Below, piece after piece: positions 23,980 to 36,262 of a stretch of DNA of 64,000 bases. The stretch comes from Amborella trichopoda (lineage: Eukaryota; Streptophyta; Magnoliopsida; Amborellales; Amborellaceae). Made by a program: the position numbers and the translations under genes. The stretch lies in NCBI RefSeq assembly GCF_000471905.2, contig NW_006496564.1, positions 542,230-606,229 on the forward strand, read 5' to 3'. Each line of letters begins with the position of its first letter. Position 1 is the stretch's first letter. A model generated the notes under the pieces. It was given only the letters and a program-made list of their open reading frames with translations, made no database searches and was not told the DNA's origin.

Positions 23980-24706
23980 CACAGTCCACCGACTTGGCAT
24001 TGATCTATTCGTCAAGCCTGTCAAGCAGAAATCAAGAAGGTTCAGGCCTGATTTTGAAATGCAGATAGATGCTGATGTGAGTAAACTTAGGCAAGTAGGT
24101 TTCATTCGTGAGGTCAAATACTCAAAGTGGCTGGTGAATATTGTCTAAGTCAAAAAGAAAAAATTCCAAATTAGGATTTGCATCGACTTTCGCTACCTGA
24201 ATGCCGCCTGCCCAAAAGACGGCTTCCTGTTGCCGTTTACGGAGATGCTCATTAACTCCACTGCTCATTGCCAGATCTTCTCTTTCATGGATGGATACTC
24301 TGGATACTATCAGATACGGATGGCCCTAGAAGATGAAGAGGCCACCGCATTCTTAACTCCAAAAAGGGTCTTCTACTACACAATGATTCCTTTTGGATTG
24401 AAGAATGCTGGTGCCACATATCAGAGAGCAATGACGACCATCTTCAAAGATATGATGCACAAGGAGGTGGAATGTTATGTGGTTGACTTGGGGGTGAAGT
24501 CTGAAGACAAAGATGTTCACATGAGAGATCTTGAAAAGGTGTTCAAATGGTTACTCCTTCATCAACTCAAGATGAATCCACTAAAATGTACTTTTGGTGT
24601 ACGTTCAGGAAAATTCTTGTGGTTCATTGTTAGACACCGAGGCCTCAAAGTGGATCCAGTCAAGATCAAAGCGATCCAAGAAATGCCACCACCAACTACA
24701 TTATGA
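23980..24706 (+). pseudogene. Reverse transcriptase of the plus-strand Tat-like element
   Basis: Clear RT blocks: RICIDFRYLNAACPKDGFLL (24174-24233), FSFMDGYSGYYQIRMALED (24279-24335), MIPFGLKNAGATYQRAM (24384-24434), then LLLHQLKMNPLKCTFGVRSG and RHRGLKVDPVKIKAIQEMP. DGYSGYYQI and CPKD are typical of the Tat/Athila branch. Fossil. Confidence 0.88.
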
Positions 24707-24879
24707 GAGTTATGATCTCTTCAATGGCAGCTGGTGTACATCCGCAGATTCATCTCCAATCTCTCAGGTTGTTGTAAGCCTTTTACGCACCTGTTGAAGA
24801 GAGATACCCCATTAATTTAAGATGAAGCATGTCAGGCAGCCCAAATGACATCAAGCAGTATTTGCTCAACCCGTTGGGA

Positions 24880-25660
24880 AGATCTCTCATCCTATACGTG
24901 ACCTCTTTGGACGAGTCACTCGGGGAACTATTGGCACAAAACAATGATGAGGGGAAAGAAACCGCATTATACTATCTCAGCCGTAGTATGCAAGGGGCTG
25001 AGAATAATTATCCCCCTATTGAGAAGATCTGTCTGGCCTTCATTTTTGTGGTACAAAAGCTTCGTCATTATATACTCTGTCATGAAGTGAAACTCATATC
25101 AAAAGCCAACCCTGTAAAGTTTCTCATGACATGCCCACGCTTGTCAGCGACTGGCTAAGTGGGCATTATTACTGATGGAATTCGACATCATGTATGTACC
25201 ACAAAAGGCTGTCAAGTGGCTGATTTTCTCGCAACACATCCTGTACTGGCATAATCTCCTTTTATCAAGTGACTTCCCTGATGAAGAGGTATTCTATACA
25301 AAACTTGCTCACTCATGGGAGATGTACTTCGATGGTGCCTTCCAATCTAATCACAGAGGTGCTGGGGTGGTGTTCATGACTCCAAAAGTAGGGATACTTC
25401 CTTTATTCTTCTCTCTCACCAAAGCCGGTTCCCATAATGAGGCAGAATATCAGGCCCTTATAATTGGGTTGGAGATAGCCTTCGATTTAGACTTGGAGAA
25501 GCTCAATGGTGACTCTGAGTTGGTCATTTGATAGCTTAAGGGGATCTATGATGTGAGAAAGGACACTCTCAAACCTTATCACGATTCTGCAAAATCATTT
25601 GTGGCTTAGTTCGATCATGTGTCCTTAACTCACATCTCCAGGAGATTGAACTCATAAGCA
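24880..25660 (+). pseudogene. Two consecutive RNase H domains of the Tat-like element
   Basis: The first, retroviral-type RNase H (24880-25130) shows YVTSLDESLGELLAQNN, YLSRSMQGAENNYPPIEKIC and LRHYILCHEVKLIS. The second, archaeal-like RNase H (25315-25531) shows WEMYFDGAFQSNHRGAGVVF, SHNEAEYQALIIGLEIAFDL and DSELVI. A second RNase H acquired downstream of the first is known from Tat-lineage plant elements, so this supports the lineage call. Confidence 0.85.
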
Positions 25661-25929
25661 GATGCACTTGCCAAACTTGAAGCTACAATTCAATTGTCCT
25701 CACCAAGACCCACACCTGTCTGGGTAGCAGAGTGGAGACACATTGAATTGAGGACCAAAGTAGATGCAGACGATGAAAGAGCTCTCTTTCCTGAGTGCCC
25801 ACCATACTCATTCGGGGCACTTTTATCAGCCAAAGAGGTTATTAAAGCCGAACAGGAAATGGCACATGGTCAAGGAGCAGATATTCAAAAGAAGGATTCA
25901 GAGTTCCTGGACTCGATATATGCAGAAGG

Positions 25930-27115
25930 GGAGTAGGTTGAAGATTGGAGAGAGCCCATTATTAACTTCATAAAGCATGGTAGCTTGCTTGAAGATCATG
26001 ATGAATGCAATAGTGTGCGTCGAATGTTTATCAAATACACTCTCCTTGAAGGAGATGTGCTCTTCAGACGGTCTTTCGAAGGTGTTCTCCTCAGATGAGA
26101 GGCAAATAAGGTTTTGTAAGAAGTCCACTCAGGAATCTGTGGTCTCCATCAGTCCAGCCCCAAGTTCTACACACGGATACGTAGATTGGGGTACTACTGG
26201 CTTATGATGACTGCCGACTCCTTAACCTATGCCAAGAGGTGCCAAGTGTACCAAATGCATTCGAGTCTCGTTCATCAACAGCCAAAGGCCTTACACCTTA
26301 TAGTGGCATCATGACCCATTTCACAATGGGGTATGGACAAATGGGTTGAGGTGGTCCCACTCAAACAATTTCCTGAAGCTACGGTGGCCAATTTTTTGTG
26401 ACATCACATCATATACCTATTCGACATGCCTGACTGGATTATATCTGACAATGACCCTCAATTTTGAAATCATCCTATCGATCACCTGGTTAATCAGTTC
26501 GGTTTCGAGTGGAAGTACACAACTATGTACCACCCTCGGGCGAATGGCCTAGCTGAGGCTTCCAATAAAACCCTATGCAATGTTTTAAGGAAGTCAGTTT
26601 CAAAGACAAAGAAGAACTAGCATGAAAAGCTTCCTGAAGCATTGTGGGCCTATCATACTACCACACAAAATTCTACTGATTCCTCTCCTTATTCCATAGT
26701 CTATGGGGGTGAAGCAGATTTGCCCCTTGAGATTCAACTCCCTTCATTGAGGGTCGTCGTACATCAGGGATTGACTGAAGATGAGAGATTCAACCTTCGT
26801 TATCAAGAATTAGACGGGCTCGATGAAAAGAGGTTAGAGGCTCAGCAGAATCTCGAACTCAACTAGGGTAGAATGAAGGGTGCCTTTGACAAATCAGTCA
26901 AGGTTCGCTCATTCGCTCATGGGGACCTGGTTATAACTGTCAAAAGGGCGATTGTTATGCATGAGCGACGTAAAGGGAAGTTTCAACCTAAGTAGGAAGG
27001 TCCCTTTATATTCAAGAAAGTCTTGTCAAATGGAGCATACATACTGGAACATTCTGATGGAGAGGAGGCGATGCCCCCTATCAATGGGCGATACCTGAAG
27101 AAGTATTATCCCTGA
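25930..27115 (+). pseudogene. Integrase of the plus-strand Tat-like element
   Basis: Zinc-finger-side remains lie at about 26000-26280, the catalytic core region at 26330-26640 (WVEVVPLKQFPEATVANF, YHPRANGLAEASNKTL), and the C-terminal part has ALWAYHTTTQNSTDSSPYSI, YGGEADLPLEIQLPSL and NGRYLKKYYP at the end of pol near 27114. Fossil with several breaks. Confidence 0.85.
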
Positions 27116-28572
27116 TATGCTCTTAAAGGATCCAACGTGCAATCGAATATAAAAGAAAGGGAAAGAAAAAAGAGGAAGCAAAACAATATGAATAAAATTT
27201 AAACTCTTTTATTGCATTAGAAGTGTCAAAAAGCCCATTATTAGGAAGGTTACAAATTTATCATTACTCTTACATCTAAGGAAAAGAAACAGTTGACCCA
27301 TAGTATTCCTCTTGCATTTGAGGAAAAGAGGACGGTTACAGGCCAAAAGTGGCTCTCACAATAGGAGAAGGTGGAAATGCTTTGATAAAGTATATCAGAC
27401 ATACAAAGCAAAATTCTCTGACAAGGAATTGGCCTATGATGGAAAGCATACCCTGTTCACAGTGAGTTCCCTTCCACAGAACAACATGGACTTCACTATT
27501 GTGCAGGAGGACTTGGCTTCCAAAAGGCTTCATAAGCCAGGTCTTACCATTGGTCCCCACCCTTTGCCTACCCAAGTCAGCGTCGTGCATCAACATCATC
27601 ACACATGTCGTGTACAACAACCTTTGTGCACAACTCATCGCCAAGTATGACCTCAGATGGGTATAACTTGCTAACGTTCATGAGCGCATGGCAACTGCTG
27701 CACGTGGCTAGCGCCGTGCACATCATGTTGCTGGCTATGCATGACTGAGGAACTGATAAATGCTATGTGAAACTAGCATAGGCTATGTTTTAAAGGCCCA
27801 ACACCTACTGTGCTTCCTGAAGGCCAATGTCAATTGTGTTTCTAAGGCTCAGCGCTTATTGTGTTTTTAAGGCTCAACACTGGCTGCATTTCTTGAAGGC
27901 TGATGCTGAGTGTGTGTGGCAAGGGGTTAACACTGACTATGTTCTCTATCGCTGCATGTGTTTGCTCATGATGGTGACCCTTTGACTTCCTCAAGACCCT
28001 TCGTCTCCCCGCACCCCTTCGGTTCCTATGACCCTTCGGCTGCCTATAACTCTTCGTCTCCCCGATGACTGTGCACCTTTGCGAACCTCTCGTCTTCTTG
28101 CAACGGATCGAATTCTCGATGATGATTCAATTCCAAGCGGCTATTCGCCTCCCTGCAACTTTTGGTTTCTCTCCGGGAAACCTTTCCACTCGCCGAAAAC
28201 CGATTGGTTACACCTTCTCCACTCCTTCACAACACTGAAATGCCATCGAAGAAATCACAAAAATATGATTGAAGCTCACCAAAAGTTCCTTTCCTACAAC
28301 CTATGCCCTTTTCCTCTTTTGGCTATCTCAAGCTACTGTCGGAGTTCCCTACTTCCCTCGGTGAACTCTCGTTTTTTCCCACTGCAACCCTAGATACAGG
28401 TCCTTCCAACTCCCGAGTGCTGTCCAATGCTCTCTCTTAGCAAGGTTCTTGCTGGCAAAACTTTGAATAGCTTGTGCTTTTATCAGAGCCCTCACTGAAA
28501 GTCTCTCCCTCTCACGGTTAAAATTCTTATCTTAGCCCTTCGGTAAAACGGTGAAATGAAGGATTACCTCCT

Positions 28573-28580
28573 TATATAGC
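28573..28580 (-). promoter_or_regulatory. Antisense TATA box of the plus-strand Tat-like element
   Basis: GCTATATAAGGAGG on the minus strand. Its upstream text (TTTGTGAGGGGCATTTGAGGG) parallels TTTGTGAGGGGTGTTTTAGGG before the box at 36256, so the two boxes are homologous. Confidence 0.5.
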
Positions 28581-29589
28581 TGACACTTCCCTCAAATGCC
28601 CCTCACAAATGAGGAATGCCAGGTGCATGCTTGAAGACCAAAAAATAATGGGTCAGACAGGGTCGAGCTTTGATCCGAGACCCGAATGAAGTTTATCGTC
28701 GCCTATGAAATTTCATGCATCAAAAACCCAGATCGGGTCTGATTCAGGCCTGAGGCCTGAACACATTCAGCACCGGCTGTATTTTTTAAAGCCCATCGCC
28801 GGCTAAGTTCAGTGCTGGATGTGTTTGTGAAATCCCATCACCAGCTGAGTTCAGCACCATCTCTATAACCCACTCTCTGCGCCGGTTGTGTTATTGAAAG
28901 GCCAGCAACGTTTGTGTTCAGCATTGTCTCTGTAATTCACACCCAACACCTGGTTGTGTTCTTGAAAGTCTAGCGCCGACTGTGTTCTCAAAGTTTACCA
29001 CCACGTGTATTGTCATTACGCACGTTGGCATTGCGTGTGTTATTTTTGTTCGTGCTGATGCCGCACGTGTCCCTGTCGCTGCTGCCCATGACCATTGTCA
29101 CATGTGTTGTGTTTCTCATGCTAACGTCGTGCATGCACTGACACTGGGATTTCACCATTGTCCCCAGTGGAGTTGCACCCAGGTCGTTGCACCAAAACCA
29201 TAACCTGTCATCCACAATAGAGTCGAGAGCATGCAACTATCCCTCATCCCCAGTGGGAATCACACTGTACTACAGTCCATTATCCCCTATGGAGTTCGGT
29301 GTATGCCAAGAAAGTCATGTACCCCTTTAATCCCCGGTGGGTTTGCTTCACACAAGTCATTAGTCCTTTGCTACCCGATCCCCAAGGAGTCAGGTTACCT
29401 GTCATAAGCCTATTTCCCTCCCAGGGAGTCATACTTGTCCCGTAATCCCCAGTGAAGTCTACTTTTTGTTTACCATTTCCATCTAAGCCCTCTGTTGGCC
29501 TTAACCATTCTATCCCTAAGGAGTTGGGTTGTCATCCACAGATCCATTCCCCATGGGGATTCACCTACAAGGCAACCCACATTGTAGTC

Positions 29590-29800
29590 TAGGTGCACAA
29601 CCCTAAACTGCATGGTCCAAACTATATGACCTTAAACTACATCTGAGGTCTAATTGCATGACATTAAATTGCATGGTCTTAATTGGATGACTTTAAACTG
29701 GATAGCTACGGTTTGAGCTATTTGACCTAAAACCATAGTGTACATCCTCGTCGCATGACATTAAACTGCTTTGCACAGGTCCTGGAGGCATGACCATAAA
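29590..29800 (-). repeat. 35-bp minisatellite, inverted copy
   Basis: Contains the reverse complement of the TTTAAGGTCATGCAGC unit (for example AAACTGCATGGTCCAAACTA), about five or six degenerate copies. The orientation matches that of its host element. Confidence 0.8.
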
Positions 29801-30544
29801 CTTGCCCTCATACACATGCACATGCCCTTTATGTGTGTCTTCAAGCAGGTCTTTGGTTAGGTGCCTCGATCTCGCCCTCCAATCTTTGATGATCTGGCGG
29901 CACGTGTCTTAGGTTTCGCAGAGACCTGAGACTTTGTGAGATCGCTCTCGCGAGAAGCTCGTTCAAGAACAAGGGCACGTATTACCAATCGTTGAGAGAT
30001 GAATTTAAGGTGGGTTCGAGACTTAATCGGGATGGCTCATATGGGCACCCTCTTACATCATGAAGAAAGCCCCCCAGAAAGAACTGGTTCAGAATCGTCT
30101 CCCTTGACTTGTATTCTTCTGTTTTCTGCAACCACACATATGGCAAATATTATAAGACAGGTGGGTCAACAGACCTCATATTGCCTTCTTGATGAAAAAA
30201 TGCAGGCGTACACGTTCGAAGAAGAAAATAATAATGAGAGAAGAGAGATGGGGGAGATAATAATTTGACTCGGTGGAGAGATCAATTTCGTGACTTAGCT
30301 GATGAATAATTGGCCTTATGTGGTAGTAAAGCAGGCTCGGTAACTCAGACTGGCTCATAGGATTACTACTAGATGACAATACCGATACTAAATAGCTAGG
30401 CACAATGGTTAGTTTGTCGTGCCAATAAAGCGGACACAATAATTCTTGCAAAACAACATTACAGCTAGATGACAGAACTATCATGAGATGCTAACCTCAA
30501 TCCCTCTTAGTCAAACGAAATAATAACATTATGAAAGTCATAAG

Positions 30545-31630
30545 GAAAGAATAAGAAGTGAGATAAGAGAAGAGTGTGAGAAACAAGAGAAGGAAGGAGA
30601 GGGGAGGGAGAAAGACACAGTCGACGCTAAGCATTGTTAGCTATGTTGGAGGAAGAAGAGAGAGAGCACAGTCGGTGCTAGGTGTCACTGGCTGTGTTAG
30701 GGAGAGGGGAAAAGAAGGACACAGTCGACACTAGGCATTACTGGTTGCATTTTAAGAAAAGAGGAAACAGAGAGACACAGTCGGTGCTAGGCATTGCCGA
30801 CAGTGCTAGACAGAGAAGAGAGAGAAGATGCAATCGACACTAGGCTTCACCGACTGTGTCAAACAGAGGAGAAATGGAGGATGCAATTGGTGCTAGGCTT
30901 CACCTACTGTGTCAGATAGAGAAGAGATATAAGATGTAGTTGGCGTTAGGCTTCGCCGACTGTGTCAGACAGAGCAGAGAGAGAAGATGCAATCGACGTT
31001 AAGCTTCACCGACTGTATTGGGTAGAGAAGAGAGGGAGAAGATGCAGTCGACACTACGCTTCGCCGATTGTGTCACCTAAAGAAGAGAGAGAAGATGCAG
31101 TTAGCGCTAGGCTTCACCAACTGTGTTAAACTAAGAGAGATAAGATTTTGTTGGGGCTAGACTTCGTCGACTATATTAAATAGAGAAGAGAGAAAAGACG
31201 TAGTTGGCACTAGACTTTGCTGACTGTGTTAGATGAAGAAGAGAGAGAAGATGCAGTCAGGGTTAGGCTTCATCGACTGTGTTAGACGAAGAGAGAGATA
31301 AGATGCAGTCGGTGCTAAGCTTCACCGACTGTATTAGACAGAGAACAGAGAGAGGATGCAGTCGACGCTACGTTTTTCCGACTATGTTTGATGAAGAACA
31401 AAAAGGAATATAAAGAAGAAGAGAGAGAAAGATGAGAAGAAGAGAGAGAAATATGAGAAAAAGAGAGAAAAAGATGAGAAGAAGAGAGAAAGATGAGAAG
31501 AAGAGAGAAAGAGAGATAAAGATAGAAGAAGAGAGAGAAAGATAGATATAAATGAGAAAAAGAGAGAAATAAATAAAGATGAGAAAAATAAGGGAGGAGA
31601 GAGAAAGTTACCTTAACGAAGGGTATGGGC
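30545..31630. repeat. GA-rich minisatellite inside the giant LTR
   Basis: Fifteen or so copies of a unit of roughly 52-60 bp that alternates AGAGAAGAGAGAGAAGATGC with CAGTCGACGCTAGGCTTCACCGACTGTGT, ending in pure (AGAGAGAAAGATGAGAAGA)n from about 31400. It lies downstream of the LTR promoter, so it would be transcribed. Open frames across it are artefacts of the repeat. Confidence 0.85.
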
Positions 31631-31749
31631 CCTTTTCTTCTCTCTCCTCTCTTTCTCTCCAAGACATACGCACAAGCTCGAGAAAAATTCAAAACTTTAT
31701 TGATTGATTCAAGAAAAATGAATTCACCCCTTTTTACAATGAGACAGTG

Positions 31750-31765
31750 CCTGTTTATATAGAAT
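31750..31765 (-). promoter_or_regulatory. Probable LTR promoter TATA box
   Basis: TCTATATAAACAGGC on the minus strand, with AATAAA about 60 bp downstream, the usual R-region arrangement. The sister LTR has a weaker TCTATACAAACATGC at the same place (about 60475). Confidence 0.5.
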
Positions 31766-34213
31766 TAGGCTAAAACATGGGTGTACACTCAAACCTACCT
31801 AGAATTAAAGGTAGTTACGATTTAATTGGATTAAAAGAAATTCTAAAAATGGATACAAAAAGACTATTTTGCCCCTGCTTAACAATGTGTGGATATCCAG
31901 AACTGTCCCTGTGCTGCTCGAGAACTTGTGTGATCTTCAATGACTGATCCGAGGTTGTTTTGATGGCCATTTGGTTGAAAGATAATTATTTTCATGTGGG
32001 GCTCGGCATAGCGATCGTTTTGATACAAACTTCGAGCTATGAATCATGTTTTTGAACCATGATCATGAGACTTGAATTTTGGATGAATCTTGAAAGCTTT
32101 GGATCAATTGTGTGCTCGTTTCTTGATGTTTTTATTTAGTTTCTTCGCTGAATCACACTAAGCATTCCTTCACGATCACGTTGCAACAAACACAACTTGA
32201 TTTTAGGTCCGGATGAAGATTTCGTCGTCTTGAGTTTTTGGTCGGAATCTTGAAATTCGGAGACCGAAATTTACAGCAGTTTTAATGCCTTCGTGTGTGA
32301 AATCTAGCCTTTCATCTTACGTGGGATTCGGACCATAGATAAACACAGACCTTACGCACATAATGCAAGTAGTTTCGTGCCAATCAGGTATGTGAGCGTC
32401 GTGATTCGGCCGCTAGAGTGGGGCGTGCTACTGCTGAATTTTCTGCAACTTTCTTCATAGATTAGCAACTTCTATCTAGTTTTTTCTCCGTTCTCGGGTA
32501 TCGTCACAGAGCATACCACCTATCGAAATGCTTGTCTTGTTGAGACGAACACGCTCACCAAATTTGAGCACGATCCGACTTGGAACAAGTGATATATAAG
32601 CCCCGAAAGTCACTACCCGTGGCGTTAAATCAGCCACCTTTAATGGTGTTTTGGTGCAAGGTTGCCACACAGGAATAGTGTGAGGCCTACCCCTTTTATG
32701 CATTTTACCCATAACTTTATCTTTGAGTGCCCGATTAAGCCGAAACTTGACCCATAGGGGGTTTCGCCCGTGTCGAATCAAATGGCAATAGTTTCATAGC
32801 TGTTTGATGTATAAAAAATATAGTTCTAGTTATGGGGTCCATTCTGGGTGCTAGAGGCTGATTTTACTGAAATTGTTTCTTTGTGTTCACTGCCTTAAAC
32901 ATGTCTAATCGCAATGAAAATTGACAGGTGGTCTTTTGAAGTGCTGATGAAGATCTAGACTAATTCTGTGGAAATTCTGAGACTATCGAGTTTTCACTTA
33001 TTTTGTAAGCTTTATTGACCTGCTTCTTTCTTTATTCCACATCTGGGACCAAGGTGTTGAAAAATGCATTCAAACAGCTTGCCCTGTCGAATGTTTCACT
33101 TCCAGAGAAACAAGAAAGGACAACATTTAGAAAATTTCCTTCGGCTTTTCATTTTTTTCTTCCTAGCCAATGAACCACGTGAATGCCGAGGAGATTCACG
33201 TAATGTTGCAACTAGGATGCTATGACGTAGGGATCCATTGTTCGCGAGTCCGTCTATGGAGACTTTAGGGGGAGAAGAGAATTTTTTGAGGGATCTTGTT
33301 GAAGTCCTCACCCTCGTGTGGACTGTTTGTGATTTCTGCCGCTGAGGATTTTGTACGAACCTCGAATCAGACCCGTCTGGCAATTGAGTGTCATGTGGAA
33401 GGGCATTGTTCCCATTTGGTCTTGGTTTCTTTGTGTATCATTTGGTGTTGAGCCAACTTTCGAGGATTTGGTTTGTTTGTGTGCTGAAGAACCTTTGGTC
33501 GTCAATGTTTGCTGCTACACCAAGTTTTCTTTTGACAGCCATAATACCACTGTAGGACCCGTCTACCAAGTCCAATAAGGGGCAATTTTTTTTGCCAGTC
33601 CCAAAAGTATTGGCCTGTTGACAAGGTGGGCTGAAGTCTCTGGCCGGTTCGCCCTAGCTTTGTCAGTTTCTTGCCTTCGTACTAGTCTTTAGTATTTTTA
33701 GAGTGTATTTTTGTTACCTCGTGGGAATAATGTTCTTCCTCATGAGACTTGTCTTGCGTTCTTGGCGATTCTTCTGTCCTTCAAGTCCTTTTTGGGAATG
33801 AACTCAGGCTGTCGGAATCTTTTCCTTGAAGCTCGTATTTTTTGGTCCTGGTATTGTAACACCAGGGATATTCTTTTTTAGTGTGGGTTGAAGCCGCATG
33901 TTGAGGCGAGAGTTGCATCAACCTGTTTATTGATCTAAGCGTCCTTTGCAGATTTTCACTTGAACTTAGGAAGCGATGCCGTAGAGATGATTTTCACCAA
34001 CTTCCTTTTATTTGGGGCTCTTTTTACCCATAAACTTTAAGCCATGTCCACCCTTATCGTTCCATTTTTACTCACGATGCCCTTTCGAATTTTCACCGTG
34101 CCCAGTTTTTTTTATTTACGGAACTCTCTTACTCATGGTTTCTTGACCATGCCCGTCCATCATTTTTACTCACGGCATTTGCTTGTTCAGGTATGCACCA
34201 TGCTCGTTATTCA

Positions 34214-34242
34214 TTTCTCTTTTTCTTTTTTTTCTTTTTTTT
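34214..34242 (-). promoter_or_regulatory. Polypurine tract next to the giant LTR
   Basis: An uninterrupted run of T and C on the plus strand (purines on the minus strand) directly adjacent to the LTR end GTTATTCA. This is the expected place for the plus-strand primer of a 3' LTR and fixes the LTR boundary. Confidence 0.6.
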
Positions 34243-34679
34243 GTGGGGGCATGTTTAGGGTCATGCCTCCGTGACCGGTGCGAAGCCTTTTAACGTCATA
34301 CGGCTAGGACGTGTACTATAGTTTAAAGGTCATATAGCTGGACTATGGTAGTGATGAATGACAGTTTAGAGAGGCCATGGAGTGAGTATGGTAATGGTTT
34401 TAGTTTACTTTTGGGGAGATGGCACAAGGCTATTGGTGTCAGATGGATGATGTATGAAAGGCAGGAGAAAAATTGTGATCCGCTAGCTTACGATGGGTAT
34501 AGGTAGTGGGATGGTTCGTCGTTTTGTCAGTGCAGGTAAGACTCGCTGGGGAATGATGTAGGATGACAAAATGAATGGACTCACTGGGGAGGTAATGAAG
34601 GTGGCACGCACACACGAATGAGTCAGTTAGAGAAGGCATGCATGAAAATGCACGTAAAGGCGTGTGCGCGTATGAGGGA

Positions 34680-35440
34680 GCATGCTTAAGGTCATGCCTC
34701 TAGGACCTATGCAAAGTAGTTTTACGTCATGTGGTCAAGACGTGGACTATGGTTTAAGGTACCGTGGTTATGCAGTTGGCAGTTATGCAACTAAGACCAT
34801 GAAGTTTAAGGTCGCCATGAAGTTTAAGGTCGTGCAACTGGACCTTCGCTATAGTTTAAGGTCATATAGTTTGGACCATGATTATGCAGCTTAAAGTCAT
34901 ACAACTAGGACCATGCAGTTTAAGGTCATGTTGCGTGGACCAATGTTATGAAATTTAGAGTCGTGCAACTAGGACCATGCAGTTTAAGATCATGCAGCAC
35001 GAACTAAGAAGTTTTAAGGTCGTGTAACTAGACCAGAACTGTGCAGTTTAAGGTCATGCAACATGGACCAAGGCTATGTAGTTTAAGGTCATGCAGGCCC
35101 GACCAAGTCTGTATAGTTTAAGGTCATGTAGCACGGACCATATGGTTAAAGGTCGTGCAACTAGACCTCCGCTACAATTTAAGGTCATATAGTTTGGATC
35201 ATAGTGCAAAGCTTTTCAACGTCATGCGGTCATGACGTGTACCATAGTTTAAAGTCATATAGCTTAGACTGTATAGTTTAAGGTCGTGCAGCTAAACCTC
35301 CGCTACAGTTTATGGTCGTATAGTTTGGACCATGTAGTTTTAGGGTCGTGCAACTAGACCAAGGTTGTACAGTTTAAGCTCATGCAGCACGGACAGAGGA
35401 TGTGCAGTTTAAGGTCATTCAAAGCGGACCAAGCTTGGGT
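34680..35440 (+). repeat. 35-bp minisatellite, about twenty copies
   Basis: The same unit as at the left edge (CAGTTTAAGGTCATGCAG with ACGGACCA), with much drift in unit length (about 30-40 bp) and in sequence. A shorter related stretch lies at 34245-34340. Confidence 0.85.
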
Positions 35441-36255
35441 CGCCATGTAGGTGAGACTTCATGGGGAATAGGTCTGTGGACAGCGATCTAACTTCTTGAG
35501 GATAAGATAGGTAGGACCGATGAGGGGTCCAGATAGGAAAGCTAACCTTATCGGGTAAGAGGTGACCAATGTGGGTCTTTTATAAGCATTAGAGATCATT
35601 GGGGGTTACAGTAGCAAGAATGATCCTAACTCTACTTGGGATAATAGTACAGGCATGGTTTTCTTACTGAGGATGAGAAGTCATGGCCTAAGGTTAGTCG
35701 ACTTGGGTACCACTTTGCTGAGGGCAACTGGTTAGGGTCAAGGTGTAGTTCTACTGGAGATAATAATGATAGGGACTCACGACTTCGGCCTAGGCTGCTT
35801 AAAATACAACCGGAGCTAGGTGCAGCAACCATCATTTCTTGATCAGTCAGCCGATGCTAAGTCTTTGAAAATGCAATTGGTGCTGAAGATGGACAGCACT
35901 ACTTGTTAACCAGTCAGCTAGCGCTGGAGGTTAAAAACACAGCCGATGCTGAGGATGACACGTGCCTGAATACAGTCGGTGCTGAGTTGTTTAAGAACAC
36001 AGCCAGCGCTAAGTTGCTGAAAAAATAGCCAACGCTAGGTAGCTTCAACAATGCAGTCGGTGTTGGGTGTGGATCAACATTCGGGCCATGACCCGACCTC
36101 CACCCGGTTTAGCCCGCTTGTTGAAATTTTTTTCAGTAACGATGAGAGTTGCTTCGAGCCTTAAGTCAAAGCTCGACCCGGCCCATCGTCATTTGGCTTT
36201 CCAGGACATGACTGGAATTCTCAGTTTGTGAGGGGTGTTTTAGGGTAATGTTGAT

Positions 36256-36262
36256 TATATAG
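36256..36262 (+). promoter_or_regulatory. Antisense TATA box, third copy
   Basis: TTATATAGGGAG on the plus strand, in the same setting as the boxes at 774 and about 28575: GCC-rich text and TTTGTGAGGGGTGTTTTAGGG upstream, purine-rich leader downstream. Confidence 0.45.

Larger units (their letters stand above)
9480..29853 (+). mobile_element. Tat/Ogre-like Ty3/gypsy element, plus strand, broken, with a nested chromovirus
   Basis: gag 9480-11218 and 21008-22090, RT about 23980-24706, first RNase H 24880-25160, second RNase H 25290-25660, integrase 25930-27115, antisense 3' region 27116-29853. A Tekay-like element (11219-21007) sits inside gag. No LTR of its own is seen. It starts head-to-head against the partial LTR of the minus-strand element and stops where another Tat LTR begins at 29854. 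The dual RNase H is diagnostic of the Tat lineage. Fossil, with numerous breaks. Confidence 0.75.
27116..29853 (-). other. Antisense 3' region of the plus-strand Tat-like element
   Basis: The inverted equivalent of 1-1700 and 34.2-37.0 kb. From right to left on the minus strand: 35-bp minisatellite (29800-29590), decayed repeats with CCCAGTGGAGT-like text (29580-29200), GCCGGC-type motifs (28990-28760), TATA box (near 28575), an open frame at 27650-27336 (102 codons, no family recognised) and a possible AATAAA at about 27210. Taken together it looks like a decayed antisense transcription unit. Confidence 0.45.
29854..34213 (-). repeat. Giant Tat-type LTR (4.36 kb), minus orientation
   Basis: Plus-sense ends are TGGTTAGGTGCC..GTTATTCA, so the LTR runs TGAATAAC..CCTAACCA on the minus strand. 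A 29-nt pure pyrimidine run (polypurine tract on the minus strand) directly follows at 34214-34242, marking this as a 3' LTR. Inside are a promoter-like TATATAAACAGGC with a downstream AATAAA on the minus strand (31760-31690) and the GA-rich array. LTRs of 4-6 kb are known for Ogre-type elements. The outer end abuts the plus-strand Tat element, which suggests insertion into it. Confidence 0.72.

Noticed and set aside
28028-28393. 121-codon plus-strand ORF as a gene
   Set aside because: It overlaps the leader of the antisense unit in the Tat-like 3' region and has no recognisable motif.
31315-31692. Protein-coding frames in the GA-rich arrays (also 59007-60342)
   Set aside because: Low-complexity Ser/Leu/Phe or Arg/Glu/Lys translations produced by the repeats on either strand.
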